64,000 nucleotides of DNA from NCBI GenBank assembly GCA_032622095.1, contig CP136067.1, positions 77,900,705 to 77,964,704 of the forward strand, given 5' to 3'. The notes under the pieces were generated by a model. That model saw only the letters and a list, made by a program, of their open reading frames with translations, had not been told where the DNA came from and ran no database searches. Origin of the DNA: Siphonodentalium dalli (taxonomy: Eukaryota > Mollusca > Scaphopoda > Gadilida > Siphonodentaliidae). A program made the position numbers and the translations under genes. Of the stretch, positions 22,594-35,559 are shown in pieces; positions within the stretch are counted from its first letter, which is position 1; the number at the start of each line of letters is the position of its first letter.

Positions 22594-22820
22594 GCCGGAA
22601 GAAAACAAGGGTCTTGTTTGGAATGTTACAAAGCATTAGTCCTTTCTTGCTATGGCAATATTAGAGGGCGTTTATCACTTGTGTGTTGTAAACACACAGT
22701 GGATAATTATTAATGATTTTGTATAAATCCTTTAGAGGCATATAAGCATTTCGTGCAGTTATTGATCTATATTGACCACCGGCACGTGCTAAAAGTCTAA
22801 TTGTTGACGGATAAACATTT

Positions 22821-25264
22821 AGGTCCGAATCGGCATCTCTGGTTTAGACTATGTTTTATTCTAGACCAGGTTTAACTCCAGTTTAAACTAGGTTTAAGTA
22901 GGGTTTAAACTTGGTTTTACAGTAGTTAAACCAGGTTTATGGGAGTAAAACTGGGTTTTAGCGTACTTAAACCAAGTTTTGTGATAAACTCAGTTTAAGT
23001 TGAAACTAGGTTTTATTAACGTGATAAAGTTATGGTAATATTACTAATTGTTTGTGGTAAATAGGCTATATAATCATCAGTATAAGCTTAGGTATATATG
23101 ATTTATACGTACCACACGTCTCGCCTCGAACATACACCTTTAAATATACTTTGAAAAAAATTCAAAGTTAAACCACCCTACCCCAGGTTTGACTAAACCC
23201 TAGTTTTTTGGGTTTAATTATTCGGCCGATATTTTTCGCCCAATATTGATGTTGTTTCTTCGTGAATGTGGGAGTGTTTATTTTGAATTGGGGGAGGCGT
23301 TTATGCGCGGGCGTTTGTCACTCAATGTAGATGCAGGAGAGTCTTAGTGGAATTCGGGGAGGCGATGTCGGTACTTATGAGATAAATTCTAACAAAATAT
23401 GTGCCAGTGTGATGGATGATTTCTTGCTATATATGTCTGTTTGCAATTCGCTCGTTCGGATGTCGATTTGGCGGCTGAGAGCATGGCGGGATCGGACTGA
23501 TCAGATTGACACGTTAGACACGAACATGACTTTTGAAACTGATTCCTTATTCACAAAAAGGTCTCTTTCGGTCAAATTGACGCATGGGTTGGTGGCCCGC
23601 CCAAATACCCATCAGAGACACCCCAGCCTTCACCCGGGGGAGGGTAACGGCCACCCTGAGGCGGTGGAGTATGGACTATTTTGGAGAACTGTAAGGATTT
23701 CGGCCAATTTGATAGTATGGGTGGGTGGCTCGCCCCAAATAACCCATAGAAACACCCCACCCCTCACATCCGGGGGGGGGGGGGGTACAACACGAGGGGT
23801 TGAACGTGGGATATGGACCATTTTCGAAACTGGTAAGGATTTCGGCCAATTGACGGCATGGATGGATGGCCCGCTCAAATGTCCCATAGAAACAGCCCAC
23901 CCCTGAACGCTGGGGGAACCACACAGGAGGTGAAAATGGGGTATGGACCATTTTCGAGAACGGTAAGGATTTCGGTCAATTTGACGTCAGCAGTGTGGGT
24001 AGCCCGCTCCAACTACCCCCTAGAAACACCCTCACCGGAGGTACCACCCCGAGGGGTGAAATGGGGTATGGACCATTTTCGAGAACGGTGGGTGGCACAT
24101 CCCAAATGCGCCCCATAGAAACACCAAACCCCACCCGGACCCCATTTTCACCCGCTCGGGTAGAACCACCCGCGGTAAGGGTGGGGGTGTTTCTATGACT
24201 ATATTTGAGGGCGGGCCGCCCACCAATGACGTCATATTGGCCGAAATCCTTACCGTTCTCGATAACGGTCCATACCCCATTATATGAGGTATTTGGGGCG
24301 TGCCACCTACACATGTCGTAATATTAACCAACAGAGGCATGTTTTTGCGAATAATGAATAAAATGCTCCATACCCCATTTTCACCTCAGCAGGGGTAAAA
24401 TGCTCCATACCCCATTTTACCGTTCTCGAACATGGTTCATATCCCATCTTCATCCTCGGGTGGTGACCCAACCCACCCCATCCGGATGTGAGGGGTGGGG
24501 TGTTTATATGCGTTATTTGAGGTACCCTTCCCCGGGGGTGAGGATTGGGGTGTTTCTATTCGGTATTTGGGCGTACCCAATTTCCACCTCCTCTGGTAGG
24601 ACCCCTCCCTCCGGTGAGGGGTGGGTAGGAGTGGTTCTATGGTGTATTTTGATCGTGCCACCCACTCCTGCTGCGAAATTAATTAGCCTAAACCTTACCG
24701 TCCATACCCCTGTTATCCCGGGGTGAGGGGTGATGTTTCTATCGGGTATTATGGGCGAGCCACCCTTTCATGCCGTCAAATTCGCCGAAATCCTTCACGT
24801 TCTCAAAAATGGTCCATACCCCATTTTCACCCGTCCGGATGGTACCCCCGGGGTGGTGGTGTTTCTATGGGGTATTTGTGGCGGGGCCCCACATATGCCC
24901 TCAAGAGATATTTTTGAGTTCCAAAAGTCACGTTCGTCCATGATATTAGATAATATCTATCCGCTATACAACAGACCGTGCATTCGTCGTGATTTCTCAA
25001 AGCGCACGGGTTATTCCCCTGATTAGGAGATTATATAGCGACAACAGGTCGCTTGACCGGACAATGAATTGACAAGCTTAGCGATAATAAACAGACAGAC
25101 CACGCCTCCTATTCTTGCAATTGGACAAGTGTGGCCCACAGGTAACGCAATCGACCAAATCTATGTCGACCCAGCGGTGGAGAAAAACTTGGTTTTACTA
25201 CTAAAACCCAGTTTAAACTGGTAGTTTAAACTAGGTCTAAACTGGAGATGCCGATTCGGACCTA
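22821..25264 (+). mobile_element. Fold-back transposon, left copy of a giant palindrome
   Basis: It starts AGGTCCGAATCGGCATCTC (22821) and ends with the complement of that sequence (to 25263). Both subterminal regions carry clustered AAACCTGGTTT/AGTTTAAACT-type words. The interior is a tandem array of ~130-150 bp units: GGTATGGACCATTTTCGAGA, ACGGTAAGGATTTCGGCCAA, TTTGACGGCATG, GGTGGCCCGCCC, AAATACCCCATAGAAACACC and a cytosine-rich block. Units are forward at about 23570-24130 and reversed at 24180-24880, so the element is itself a fold-back structure. The apparent proteins (23331-23906, 24400-24726 and others) are readings of these repeats; no transposase is seen. Confidence 0.85.
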
Positions 25265-26304
25265 TAGGTCCGAATCGGCATCTCCAGTTTATACCTATAG
25301 TTTAAAATACCAGTTTAAACTGGGTTTTAGTAGTAAAACCAAGTTTTTCTCCACCGCTGGGACGACATGGATTTGGTCGATTGCGTCACCTGTGGGCCAC
25401 ACTTGTCCAATCGAAAGGATAGGAGGCGTGGTCTGTCTGTTTATTATCGCTACTTGTCAATGCATTGTCCGGTCACGGGACCTGTTGTCGCTATCTAATC
25501 TTCTAATCAGGCGAATAACCCGTGCGCTTTGAGAAATCACGACGAATGCACGGTCTGTTGTATAGCGGTTAGATATTATCTAATAGCATGGACGAACATG
25601 ACTTTCGGAACTCAAAAATAAATCTTGAGGACATGGGTGGGGGCCCGCCACAAATACCCCATTGAAACACCACCATCCATCCCCCGGGGGTACCATCCGG
25701 ACGCGTGAAAATGGGGTATGGACCATTTTCGAGAACGGGAAGGATTTCGGCGAATTTGACGGCATGAATGGGTGGCCCGCCCAAAATACACGATAGAAAC
25801 ATCACTCCTCACCCCGGGAGAACTGGGGTATGGACCATTTTCGAGAACGGTACGGATTTAGGCTAATTAATTTGGCAGCAGGAGTGGGTGGCCCGATCAA
25901 AATACACAATAGAACCCCCCACCCACCCCTCACCCGGTGGAGGGTGCCACCGAGGAGGTGGAAATGGGGTACGCCCAAATACCTAATAGAAACACCCCAG
26001 CCCTCACCCCCGGGGAAAAGTACATCAAATAACCCACATAAACACCCCACCCCTCACATCCGGACCATGTTCAAGAACGGTAAGGATTTCGGCCAATTTG
26101 ACGACAGGGGTGTGTGGCCCGCTTCAAATATTCCCTAGAAACACCCTACCCTAATCCCTGGAGGGTACCACCCTGATGGGTGAAAATGGGGTATGGAGCA
26201 TTTTATTCCTTATTCGCAAAAATCATGCCTCTGTCGGTCAATATTACGGCATGTGTAGGTGGCCCGCCCCAAATACCCCATAGAAACACCCCACCCTGGG
26301 AACC

Positions 26305-27232
26305 GGTCAAAACGCCACATTTTCATTTGGTCAGAACGCCACATTTTTGGACGAAACGCCACCTTTTATGAGTCAAAACGCCACCTAATTTTGGTCAAAA
26401 AGCCCATTGGTTTATCAGCTTTCATGTTTATTAAAATCTATATGCGAACGCATTTTGTTATAACATTTTGGATGTTTATATCACGTAACACACATGCACG
26501 CGTAATATAGTATACACATGGAAGTGATGCGTTCAGTACTGATCATGCCACGGTAATATTATCATTGACACATGTGACCATTGGCGTAATTTATGTTTGG
26601 TGATAGGTGTTTGTTACGCGCATTATACGGATGCCACTTTATGCGAACGCTTTAAGAAGAAATCAACATGCGGTAGTTTGCAAAACATGTGGATACAAAA
26701 CACATCGTATACGTGTGGGACCGATATTTCTAGAACGTTGTATTTGCAAAAATCAACGATGAACGGAAGAAGTTGACTATTTCTTGATGCCAGCATTCCA
26801 TCTGTACATGGACATTTCCAACGACAAAATTAAAAAAAAACCTAATGTATAATGTGAAGTTGTTACGCTTATGTTGACCATTTTATATTGATGGTTTACG
26901 TTCGTCATTATCAAAATACAAAAAATCAAGCAGAGTCCTATATATATTTATTATTTAGAGGATCTCGAGGTCAAGTAACCAAGTTTGAATGGACATTTCC
27001 ATACAAATATCCTGAGCAAAAGTTACACGTGGGAACTCCGGATATATGTATATCTCCATTTACATTAAATTACTCGACCTCCCTCTTAATCCGATCAGCT
27101 TCAGTATAGCATGTGGCGTTACGACCAAATTTAGGTGGCGTTCTAACTAAATTTAGGTGGCGTTTTGACCATTGACTGTGGCGTTCTGACTAAATTAAAA
27201 TGTGGCTTTTCGCCGGTGTGGCGTTATGACTA
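26305..27232. mobile_element. Nested element with GTCAAAACGCCAC subterminal repeats
   Basis: The left ~100 bp has five copies of a GTCARAACGCCACMT word (from 26305). The right ~115 bp (27112-27232) has about six copies in reverse orientation, ending GTGTGGCGTTATGACTA. The ~700 bp interior has no recognisable gene; the 73-codon frame at 26888-27109 is unremarkable. Dense inverted subterminal clusters of one short word are typical of transposase-binding regions in hAT- or En/Spm-like elements, but the superfamily is not established. It is absent from the left copy of the palindrome. Confidence 0.8.
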
Positions 27233-28541
27233 GTACGGGTGTCGGAATGGGGTATGGACCGTTATCGAGAACGGTAAGGATTTCGGCCAATATGACGGCA
27301 TTGGTGGGCGGCCCGCCCTCAAATATAGTCCATAGAAACACCCTCACCGCGGGTGGTTCTACCCGAGCGGGTGAAAATCTGGTATGGACCCCGGGGTGCG
27401 GGTTGGCGTGTTTCTAGGGGGGGGGGGGCATTTGGGGTGTGCCACCCACCGTTCTCGAAAATGGTCCATACCCCATTTCACCCGCCTCGGGGTGATACCC
27501 CCGGGTGAGGGTGCTTCTAGGGGGTAGTTGGAGCGGGCTACCAACTCCTGACGTCAAATTGACCGAAATCTTTACCGTTCTCGAAAATGGTCCATACCCT
27601 ATTTTCACCTCCTGGGGTGGTTCCCACAGGGTTGAGGGGTGGGCTGTTATTATGGGACATTTGAGCCGGCCATCCATCCATGCCGTCAAATTGGCCGAAA
27701 TCCTTATCGGTCTCGAAAATGGTCTATATCCCATGTTCAGCCCCTGGATGTGAGGGGTGGGGTGTTTCTATGGGTTATTTGGGGCGGGCCACCCACCCTT
27801 ACCATCAAATTGGCCGAAATCCTTACAGTTCTCCAAAATGGTCCATACTCCATTCCCCCTCAGGGTGGCCGTTACCCTCCCACTGGTGAGGGCTGGGGTG
27901 TCTCTGGTGGGTATTTGGGCGGGCCACCAACCCATGCGTCAATTTGACCGAAAGAGACCTTTTTGTGAATAAGGAATCAGTTTCAAAAGTCATGTTCGTG
28001 TCTAACGTGTCAAACTGATCAGTCCGATCCCTCCATGCTCTCAGTCGCCAAAGCGACATCCGAACGAGCGAATTGCAAACATATATAGCAAGAAATCATT
28101 CATCACACTGGCACATATTTTGTTAGAAATTATCTCATAAGTACCGACATCGCCTCCCCGAATTCCACTAAGACTCTCCTGCATGTACATTGAGTGACAA
28201 ACGTCCGAGCATAAACGCCTCCCCCAATTCAAAATAAACACTCCCATATACGCGAAGAAACAACATCAATACTGGGCGACAAAAATCGACCGAATAATTA
28301 AACCCACAAAACTAGGCTTTAGTAAAACCTGGGGTATAGGGTGGTTTAACTTTGATGTTTTTTCAAAGTATATTTAAAGGTATATTTTCGAGACAAGACG
28401 TATGGTACGTATAAATCATATATACAGAAGCTTATACTGATGATTATATAGCCAATTCACCACAAACAATTAGTAATATTACCATAACTTTATCACGTCA
28501 ATAAAACCTAGTGTTATTTGAGATCGAATTCCACAGACTAA

Positions 28542-28864
28542 GTGCCACCGCAGACGCTACGATTAAAATCGTAAGTGGGGAAAATCGTAGGTGGAGAAAT
28601 CGTAGCTTGCCCGCAGACGCTACGGTGCTGCGATCTTTGCAGCTACGATTTTCGTGGTATTTACAACATGACCAGTGCGACAGTGGTCATGTGACAGCTA
28701 CGATCGCGCGCGTTGCCAAAGTCACGCCACGATTTTCCTGGTAAAATCAAACAGTGCTTGATTGCTAAGATTTGGCTACGATATTGTCGTGGGCATGCGC
28801 ATTGGATGCTTCCTCCTGCCATTTTCCCCACTTACGATTTTAATCGCAGCGTGTGCGGTGGCAC
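28542..28864. mobile_element. Harbinger-like MITE with TAA target duplications
   Basis: A 323 bp element flanked by TAA (28539-28541 and 28865-28867). Terminal inverted repeats of ~43 bp begin GTGCCACCGCA, continue with ACGCT.CGATTAAAATCG and end TAAGTGGGGAAAAT, with only a few mismatches between the two ends. A 3-base TAA/TTA duplication is characteristic of PIF/Harbinger. It lies in the right arm of the giant palindrome only. Confidence 0.85.
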
Positions 28865-29022
28865 TAAAACTGAGTTTATCACAAAACTGGGTTTAACTAC
28901 ACTAAAACCCAGTTTTACTCCCATAAAACCAAGTTTTACTCCTACTTAAACCTAGTTTAAACTGGAGTAAAACCTGGACTAGAATAAAACCTAGTCTAAA
29001 TCAGAGATGCCGATTCGGACCT

Positions 29023-29985
29023 ATAGCGATAACATTATCGTCGTTGTATTCTGTTTATCTTCAAACTAATTTTAATGGGGTGCACTGCGAACTGTTATTT
29101 GTCGTGATAGAACCCCTCCCCAAACCCCAACAAAATTAAGCAAAACAGCGATATGAAAAATAAATTATGTGTATTTGTTTTTCTGCTAAATAATTTGGTA
29201 TACTCTATTTATAACACGCCACCGGAGTCACGTCGTAGACCCACTTAGATTGATAAGTGTCATCGCCTGGGAGACAAGGTCAATAACCCTTCAGCATAAT
29301 ATCTATTCGATGTGTCGTGACAGTTCGATTTCTCTCCCTTGGCTCGGTGCGCATCTGGTCGAAGACAAATGGGGCCGTCTGCCTGGGACAACACCGCGTT
29401 TATCTCAATGGTCGTGATAAATAGGTTGATCTGATTGTCATCGGTCTCCAGGAATCGATCGATGCGACCATGAGGTGGGTTGGGCTAAATCATACCCAAA
29501 TGTGATCACGTCGATTGGAAAGTAGTACAAAAAATTAATATAATTCACCTGCAGATTCACGCCAGATTGTTGTGATTTCGTTTCTATGGCTGAGCACTCT
29601 GCATCAGGATCAATAAATAAAACAACTCCCAATGTTCTGCATCTTTTCTGTTTACCTCTATAACGCAGCATACTAAACAAGACTAAGTTAACGATTTATT
29701 TACAACATTTTGATATGCATATAGTTTTCCCAAAACACATATATATTCGTACTCCATAATATATGTAATGCCCGTGACCATATAGGATAAATTTATGTAT
29801 TGACACTCATATATAATCACAGTAAAACAATATTAATATATAAATGCTGTGAGTATCGATATTTAGTAGTGTTTATGTGCAATCGCTATGCTCATTAATT
29901 AACTTGATGGTTTTTAACAATAAACACACGACCTGCTTTTATAAATAGCTAAATTTGATGGTTTGATAATTTTGTTATAATGGAA
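29023..29985. other. No recognised feature
   Basis: A+T-rich DNA between the palindrome and the LINE. The 80-codon - strand frame (29438-29680) is unrecognised. Confidence 0.45.
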
Positions 29986-30119
29986 CTTCAATTTGGATTA
30001 TGGATAAGATAATTGATCTGTCTCTTCATGAATATTTAAAAGACTATGCATCAGCAAATTTTACATTCAATGATGTGTTTGGCGAAAATTTCTGGGTTAG
30101 GGATTAGGGATAAAGATAA

Positions 30120-33067
30120 ATGGTGGAAAATTTGGACTAATAGGGCTCACAGAAATATTTAGAGCACCAGATAATATTGATATTTCTATGGAAGGGTATC
30201 ATCCATTGATAAGGAATGTAGGCCGGTAGATGACGACTCCAGAGGAGGAGTTGGAATGTTTAGAAGATCTGACTTAAACTATAAGGTAAGAGATGACTTA
30301 TCAGTGTTTATCCCACATGTGTTCGAATCTCTTTTCATTGAAATAATTGAACCAACTAGGAAATCCGATATAACTGGTATTATTTATAGACCTAATTCTC
30401 AACCAAAAGCAGATATTGACATATTTATTAAATCAATGAAAGAAATTATGAGTAGAAATAAAATCTGAACACAAAATAAGTTTTTTAATGGGGGATTATA
30501 ATATAGACCTCCTGAAATTTGGACAACACGTTAAAACAAATGAATTTATTGATGCAGTAATCACAGACGGTTTTATGCCTACTATTCTCAAACACACACG
30601 TGTAACATCACATTCAGCAACCCTTATTCACCAGATACTCTCAAATGACCCAGTTAATGAATTTCAATCTGAAATAATAATAACAGATGTGAGTGACCAC
30701 TTTGCAACATTTTATCGCCAAATATATACCTCCAAAATGCCAAAAGGTGGCTGTGAATCCATTTGGAATATGATCTTTGATGAAGATAGCATATCTTGTT
30801 TTAAGCGATTGCTATCATCTACAGACTTTGAAATAATTTTGCAATCCTCATCTGTTGATGAGTCATACCAAACATTCATGGAAGTCTACACAAATGCTTA
30901 TGACATTGCCTTTCCGCTAAAAAAAACTAACAAAAAATACCAAAAACAACAGCCATGGATGACCAAAGGCCTATTGCAGTCGTCAATAGAATAAGGAAAA
31001 TTATATAGAAAACAATTGAGGTCTCCAACAGGCATCAATATAGAAAACTACAAAAACTACTGTCGATACTTTAATCGCGTCAAAAGATATATACAAAAGA
31101 TTATTATAATAGTAGGCTACATATGTATAAAAGTGATATGAAGAAAACATGGGATATTCTGAGGGAAGTTATACAGCATTCAAATAAAAAGCTGAAGTAC
31201 CCCCAATGTTTTAACATTGATGGTAAACAAATACAGAACAGATACCAAATAGCAGAAGAATTTAACAATTTCTTCTCAACTATTGCATTGCGAGAAGCAG
31301 AAAAAATTGATAAAAAACGTGGATCATGACTTTACACATTATCTTGATGAACCAACATCTAATAGTATGTTTATGAGACCAACAAACATTGAAGAATTGT
31401 ATAATATTGTGAAAAATATGAAAAATAAGACTAGTAAGGATAATAGTGGAATAACAACAAGTCTTCTCAAAGAAACTATAAGTGAAATATCTACACCTCT
31501 ATGCCATATAATAAATCTATCAATTGAAAAGGGTATTGTTCCTGGGGACATGAAAATAGCCAGAATTATACCACTATTCAAATCCAATAAAAAACTCTAG
31601 TTGAAAATTATCGTCCAATTAGTATACTTCCAATATTTTCAAAGGTACTTGAGAAAGTGGTTTGCAGTCGTTTAACGGAATACTTTGATGATAAATTCTA
31701 CATTCACCAATATGGGTTTCGTAAAGGTCGCTCCACTATACATCCTATAATTAAACTTTTAAATGATGTAGCGAGTAATAATGATAAGAAAACTAAGGAC
31801 TGTACAATAGCTACTTTTATTGATTTTTCAAAAGCTTTCGATACGATAAACCATGATATTCTCTTAACTAAACTCGAATACTACGGAAATAGGGGCAATG
31901 TTAAAAACTGGGTTGGAAGCTATTTAAAGGACAGGATGCAATTTGTAGATATTGAAGGATCTGTCTCCTCAAAGAGGCGCAACACGATTGGGGTGCCTCA
32001 AGGTTATGTACTGGGGCCAATACTTTTTCTAATATATGCCAATGATATGCACAAAAGTACTAAACTTTCTCTTTTGTCATTTGCAGATGACACAACAGTA
32101 TATTCATCTCATAATGACATAAAATCTCTTTTTTTTCCATACCAATGCTCAAATAAATGGCTTAGATAATTGGTGTAAGGCAAATAAGCTATCACTAAAC
32201 ACTAAGAAAACCAAGTATATCATAATTCAACCAGCAGGTGGTAAACATAATTCCAATAATCACCATCTTATAATAAATGGGAATCAAATAGAAAGAATCG
32301 GCAATAATTATCGAGAAACTACATTCAAATTCCCTGGTATTCACATTGATGAACATTTAACATTTAAACATCATGTATCTGTTATCTCAACAAGAATATC
32401 TCGAGCACTATATGCCATTAATCGTGTAAAAAATATCCTTTCACAAAAAAGTATGCACATGTTATATCATTCTCTTATTCAAAGTCATATAATGTATGGT
32501 ATTGAAATTTGGGGCAATGCAAAAACCATCAATAAACTGATTGTACTACAGAAAAAAGCTATCCGAACTATCCACAATGCAAGATATAATAGCCACACAT
32601 ACCCGCTTTTTAAACTTAGTAAGATTCTAAAAATAAAGGACATATAGAGAATTAAATGTTATCTATTCATGCATGATTGGTCAATTAATATTTTACCCAG
32701 CTCACATTTAGACACTTACAATAAATATAATAATCCAACAAAGATCACTAGACAAACTGGAAATATTCACGAAACTATGGCTAGAACCACATTTACTGAA
32801 AACCTACCGCTACATATCTTCCCAAAACAATGGAAAGAAGTTGACATAAATTCACAATCCCTTATGCCACGTACCAACTTTAAACGCCAGGTTACACTAG
32901 AATTTTAATTGAGTCTTACCTTGAAAAAGTTGAATGTGAAAACTTATATTGTCATGATTGCTATCCAGGTGTCATGTCATGAGGTAGTCATAACATATCA
33001 TTAATAAATTATAGGAAACTGATATCTGTTTAGTTATTTAGTTATTTATTTAGATACTTGTTCTGTC

Positions 33068-33098
<31 letters not shown>

Positions 33099-33430
33099 TT
33101 TCATTCAACAATTTTCATTACCGGTAAATGAAAAAATAGCAATAATTATTATCCAATGATATTGCAGTAGCATCATTATTATTATTATGTTGTTGATAAA
33201 AGTTGCAATGCCATTTAAGCATAAGTTTAATTTGAAAGATTGACCACTAACCAGGGAAGCTCAGAGCCAGAAATGAAGTTTTTTTCTAGGGAGATGGTAG
33301 GAAGACGACCAGAAGGTCATGCCACCTCCCAGTAATGTATTATCGCTATTTTTTGTTGGTTATTTTTTTTACCATTGTTATGTTGATATATATATTACTA
33401 ATAAACACTTGAACTTGTTATTTAATCAAT
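30120..33430 (+). pseudogene. Decayed CR1/Jockey-group LINE (endonuclease-reverse transcriptase)
   Basis: A single ORF2-like sequence is spread over all three frames. The endonuclease part has GLTEIFRAPDN and GYHPLIRN (about 30140-30210), RGGVGMFRRSDL (30240), IIYRPNSQPKADI (30380) and GDYNIDLLKFG (30491), then ATLIHQILSNDP and DVSDHFATF. The RT part has KMKNKTSKDNSG-like and MKIARIIPLFKS (31440-31590), NYRPISILPIFSKVLEKVV, YGFRKGRST, FIDFSKAFDTINHD (31820), GVPQGYVLGPILFLIY and FADDTTVYSS (32083). After the RT come FPGIHIDEHLTFKHH, SLIQSHIMYGIEIWG and LQKKAIRTIHNARY, ending LEF-stop at 32908. About six frameshifts (near 30220, 30470, 31095, 31310, 31600, 32125) and in-frame stops at 30992 and 32645 kill it. 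The N-terminal endonuclease is missing. The 3' UTR appears to run to about 33430, past a (TCA)n tract. Confidence 0.9.
33068..33098 (+). repeat. (TCA)n microsatellite
   Basis: About ten TCA repeats, in the 3' non-coding part of the LINE. Confidence 0.95.
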
Positions 33431-33828
33431 CGTTGCTTGTTTTAATATTTAAAAAATTTATTATTGAATTAACCTTGGGTTGTGATATTATTAACCGTGT
33501 TGTGAGCACCATAACTTTTGTTAAAAGATGTTAATATGAACGACTGTAAATTACAAACCACCAAATCAAATTATAATCGATGAAGATCCATACAAGATTA
33601 TGGGATGATTATCTATAAACATTGTGTTTTCTGTCCACAAAGTCTAATCTCCTACCGTTTATCATGTTCTCACCAGGGCTCGCGTCTGTACAAATCGGTT
33701 CTAGCGACACAAGAGGAATAACCCTATGTCGACACGATTGCGCCAATCCACCAAGTTTGGTCTCGGAATTGACCGAGATCTGACGATTAGAAATGAGCTC
33801 ACATTTTACACATGCCAGACCAGCCTGT
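33431..33828. other. No recognised feature
   Basis: Ordinary A+T-rich sequence between the LINE and a dispersed repeat. Confidence 0.4.
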
Positions 33829-34185
33829 TCTCCCGAAGAACAGCACATTGTCGGCTTATTATAGAACTTGTTTTAGGTAAATAATCTGCTTAGAATGTCG
33901 TCATTTTGAGTCGATAATATGCTGAAAATGAGAAACTTGTAGTCACATTATCGACTCATACTGAGGCGATTCTTAACAGATTATTTGCGGACAATGGCAC
34001 AAATAAGCCAACTCACGACTTTTCAGGTTTACGCTCTTTAACATGTGTTTTCACTTTCGCGCGCGATTAAAACGAAATAACGGGTAAGAGTCCATTGTCT
34101 GCTCATTTAAGAATAATATAATCACATTATGTACCTATTTCACACTACAGGTCGATTACATGCTATTTGCACGAGGATATGTTGG
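33829..34185 (+). repeat. Dispersed repeat ending in GAGGATATGTTG, copy 2
   Basis: Direct, diverged copy of 22225-22593 from the ACATTGTCGGCTTATTATAG start through the TCATTTTGAGTCGATAATAT hairpin arm and its complement, to the CTATTTGCACGAGGATATGT end at 34163-34183. Confidence 0.75.
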
Positions 34186-34990
34186 AGAGACAGATGATTT
34201 TATTCCTTCATTATTGGAGATGAGTTATATACAATGTTAGGTATAGGTGGTATATCTGGTATTGATTACAGAATCATCAAATGTGACATCACATAATATT
34301 TATAAGTAAGTCCAGGCACATTAGGCTAGAAAGGAGAATAGTAAGGAAATAAATAGGGGAAAGCTGATTTTTTTATATATTATTTAGGCCATAACATCGC
34401 GGATGCGTCACGAAAAGTCCCCTAAAATCCGAGTTGAGCTTTCTGAGTTAAACCATTGTCTCCATATACAAAAACAAACTTTTATATTTTTCACAATCAT
34501 GGGAATAATTGGATGCTATATCAAATTTTCAGCCAAAACATATACCAAATGTACTAAATATTGTTCAATACACAATTCTCGAACCAGATATAGCAATTGA
34601 ACGGGGGGATTTGAATGAATTTCGCAGATATGGAAAAATATAACTTAATGACCCAAACAAATGTCGATTTTTTTAGACAAACTGTCGTAGTCGATGTCAA
34701 ATTTCTCGGGCTATTCATTACGTAGGCGCGAGCAATTTGTTTTAAAAACTGCACATACATCACTCCTTCAATACAATATGCGGAATTAGCGACTATACCT
34801 ATGATAAGTGGCCAATACTTGTAAAAACATAACCTACCCCCTAAATTGGCTCTCGTCACATTTTGCTCTTCTGCTAGTCCAAGCGATTGTTGTAGAAAAC
34901 ACCACAACTGTGAAAAAGGTGATAAAAGCATGACACTTGGCACATATGTTTCTAATACACTACTGCTCATTTTCACATGTGGCGACATTC
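34186..34990. other. No recognised feature
   Basis: The 161-codon - strand frame (34554-35039) overlaps the start of the neighbouring tandem repeat, has no recognisable domain and is not called as a gene. Confidence 0.4.
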
Positions 34991-35009
34991 GCAACAGGCT
35001 CTTCTTGGC

Positions 35010-35460
35010 AACGGTTGCTAGGCAACTACCCGGCATCAAATTAATGCATATGACTGATATTATGTGAGTTCTAACAAACTAAATTACGTCGTGTACCATT
35101 TTTATGGTGAACATTTTTTCGGTCAGTTTTGACCTGACTGACAAACTGCCATATTTTTTTTAATTACAGGTGGTGACGGTTGCTAGGGACACACCCAAAA
35201 TATAAAAATGCACATATGACTGATATTATGGTTGCTTTAACAAACTAAACTACACCAAATAGCACTTTATGTTGAAAACAATGATAATAGTTGTTGTTAG
35301 TGTTGAGCTGGCTGAAAACAGTACCATATAATTCTTACTTATATGAGTGGTGTCTGTTGCCAGGGTCATACCCGAAATACCAAAAATGCACTGATATTAT
35401 GGTAGTTTTAGCTAAACTCGTTTTTTATGGTGTTAATGTGAGCCTAAACAGAATGTGCTA
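35010..35460 (+). repeat. Three diverged ~170 bp tandem units with a GGTTGCTAGG box
   Basis: ACGGTTGCTAGGCAAC (35019), ACGGTTGCTAGGGACA (35176) and a CTGTTGCCAGGGTCA variant (35347) are each followed by AAATGCA..TATGACTGATATTATG-like and a TTTTA.C(A)AACTAAA.T.C line. The GTTGCTAGGCAAC word is RFX X-box-like in the first unit. Confidence 0.7.
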
Positions 35461-35559
35461 CAAATTTAGTTTCGATATGGGTACAATATCGGGAATTAAA
35501 AGTGAGAGTTGAAAAGTCGTTGCTTATACCGGTATTTTATATGAGGCATGACCACAATA

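Larger units (their letters stand above)
25265..29022 (-). mobile_element. Fold-back transposon, inverted right copy of the giant palindrome
   Basis: This is an inverted copy of 22821-25264, joined to it through the palindrome GGACCTATAGGTCC (25258-25271). Matching landmarks run outward on both sides: the CCACCGCTGG region, the CCTGTGGGCCACACTTGTCC block, the GTCAGAACG-free tandem units, the AATTCGGGGAGGCGATGTCG region and the terminal AGTTTAAACTGG-type words ending CGATTCGGACCT at 29022. It is ~1.3 kb longer than the left copy, accounted for largely by two nested elements (26305-27232 and 28542-28864). No intact coding sequence. Confidence 0.85.

Noticed and set aside
23331-28059. Many proline/glycine-rich frames of 60-190 codons on both strands
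   Set aside because: The same tandem units are open in several frames and in both palindrome arms; there is no conserved domain.
34554-35039. 161-codon - strand frame
   Set aside because: No recognisable domain, overlaps a tandem repeat, and no upstream gene signals.
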